Shown here piece after piece: positions 5,346 through 5,404 of a stretch of 5,404 nucleotides of DNA. The stretch is taken from NCBI GenBank assembly GCA_025454675.1, contig JALONZ010000183.1:1-5404 (forward strand). Reading direction: 5' to 3'. The notes beneath the pieces are model-generated. The model had not been told where the DNA came from. It made no database searches and worked only from the letters and a program-made list of their open reading frames with translations. The translations under genes and the position numbers were made by a program. This DNA is from Anaerolineae bacterium. Lineage in GTDB: Bacteria; Chloroflexota; Anaerolineae; Aggregatilineales; Phototrophicaceae. Within the stretch, counting starts at the first letter, position 1; every line of letters starts with the position of its first letter.

Positions 5346-5404
5346 CTAACGTTTGGTATAGGTTGGGGCTTTACGCGCACGTTTGAGACCGGGTTTCTTC
5401 CGTT
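5346..5404 (-). CDS. rpsI: Ribosomal protein S9 (uS9), C-terminal end only
   Basis: Only the last 18 codons and the TAG stop are inside the window; the rest lies beyond base 5404. The minus strand reads RKKPGLKRARKAPTYTKR. This matches the highly basic C-terminal tail of bacterial S9, such as ...KKARRAPQFSKR in Bacillus. In the 30S subunit this tail reaches toward the P-site tRNA, and the terminal Lys-Arg seen here is the conserved end. The usual QFS is TYT here, a mild variation. Upstream partners (normally rplM for L13) should lie to the right, outside the window. The short length limits certainty, but the match is distinctive. Confidence 0.85.
   Translation of the reverse strand, partial: RKKPGLKRARKAPTYTKR

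Overview
The window looks like chromosomal DNA from a Chloroflexota bacterium, possibly an Anaerolineae-like lineage. This is inferred from protein style, not from a database match. The signs are secreted proteins with Thr/Pro-rich linkers, a repeat of the form DLELLA...RPxGWxG, a beta-rich C-terminal module like those I associate with Chloroflexota membrane glycosyltransferases, and interspersed GTAGGGGC-type palindromes. There are seven coding regions, and no rRNA, tRNA, CRISPR array or transposase gene.

Left part (1-2647, + strand): three envelope or secreted proteins in a row. The first is the 3' end of a large gene that starts outside the window. It appears to carry a one-base frameshift at a run of G at 121-124, so two reading frames together make one protein. 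The second is a lipoprotein whose start is best placed at 825, and the third is a secreted repeat protein starting at 1694. Two identical, perfect 28-nt palindromes flank the lipoprotein gene (763-790 and 1613-1640), and the second one supplies its stop codon. A separate 16-nt palindrome lies just upstream of the lipoprotein start.

Middle part (2648-3789, + strand): an imperfect hairpin, then an AT-richer gene for a DinB-like helical-bundle protein (start 2750), then a cytoplasmic TPR protein (start 3268).

Right part (3784-5404, - strand): a complete YabN-type fusion of a tetrapyrrole-methylase domain and a MazG nucleotide pyrophosphohydrolase. Its 3' end overlaps the TPR gene tail-to-tail by 6 bp. 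Upstream of it are a likely promoter, an intrinsic terminator and the last 18 codons of rpsI (ribosomal protein S9). The order in the direction of transcription is rpsI, terminator, promoter, yabN-like gene.

The genes do not form one obvious pathway. The left genes share an export theme and the right genes are housekeeping (translation, nucleotide-pool cleaning). I see no convincing new multi-gene system. The points most worth checking are the frameshift, the repeat-bracketed lipoprotein gene, the two unnamed extracytoplasmic repeat folds and the compositionally distinct DinB-like gene.
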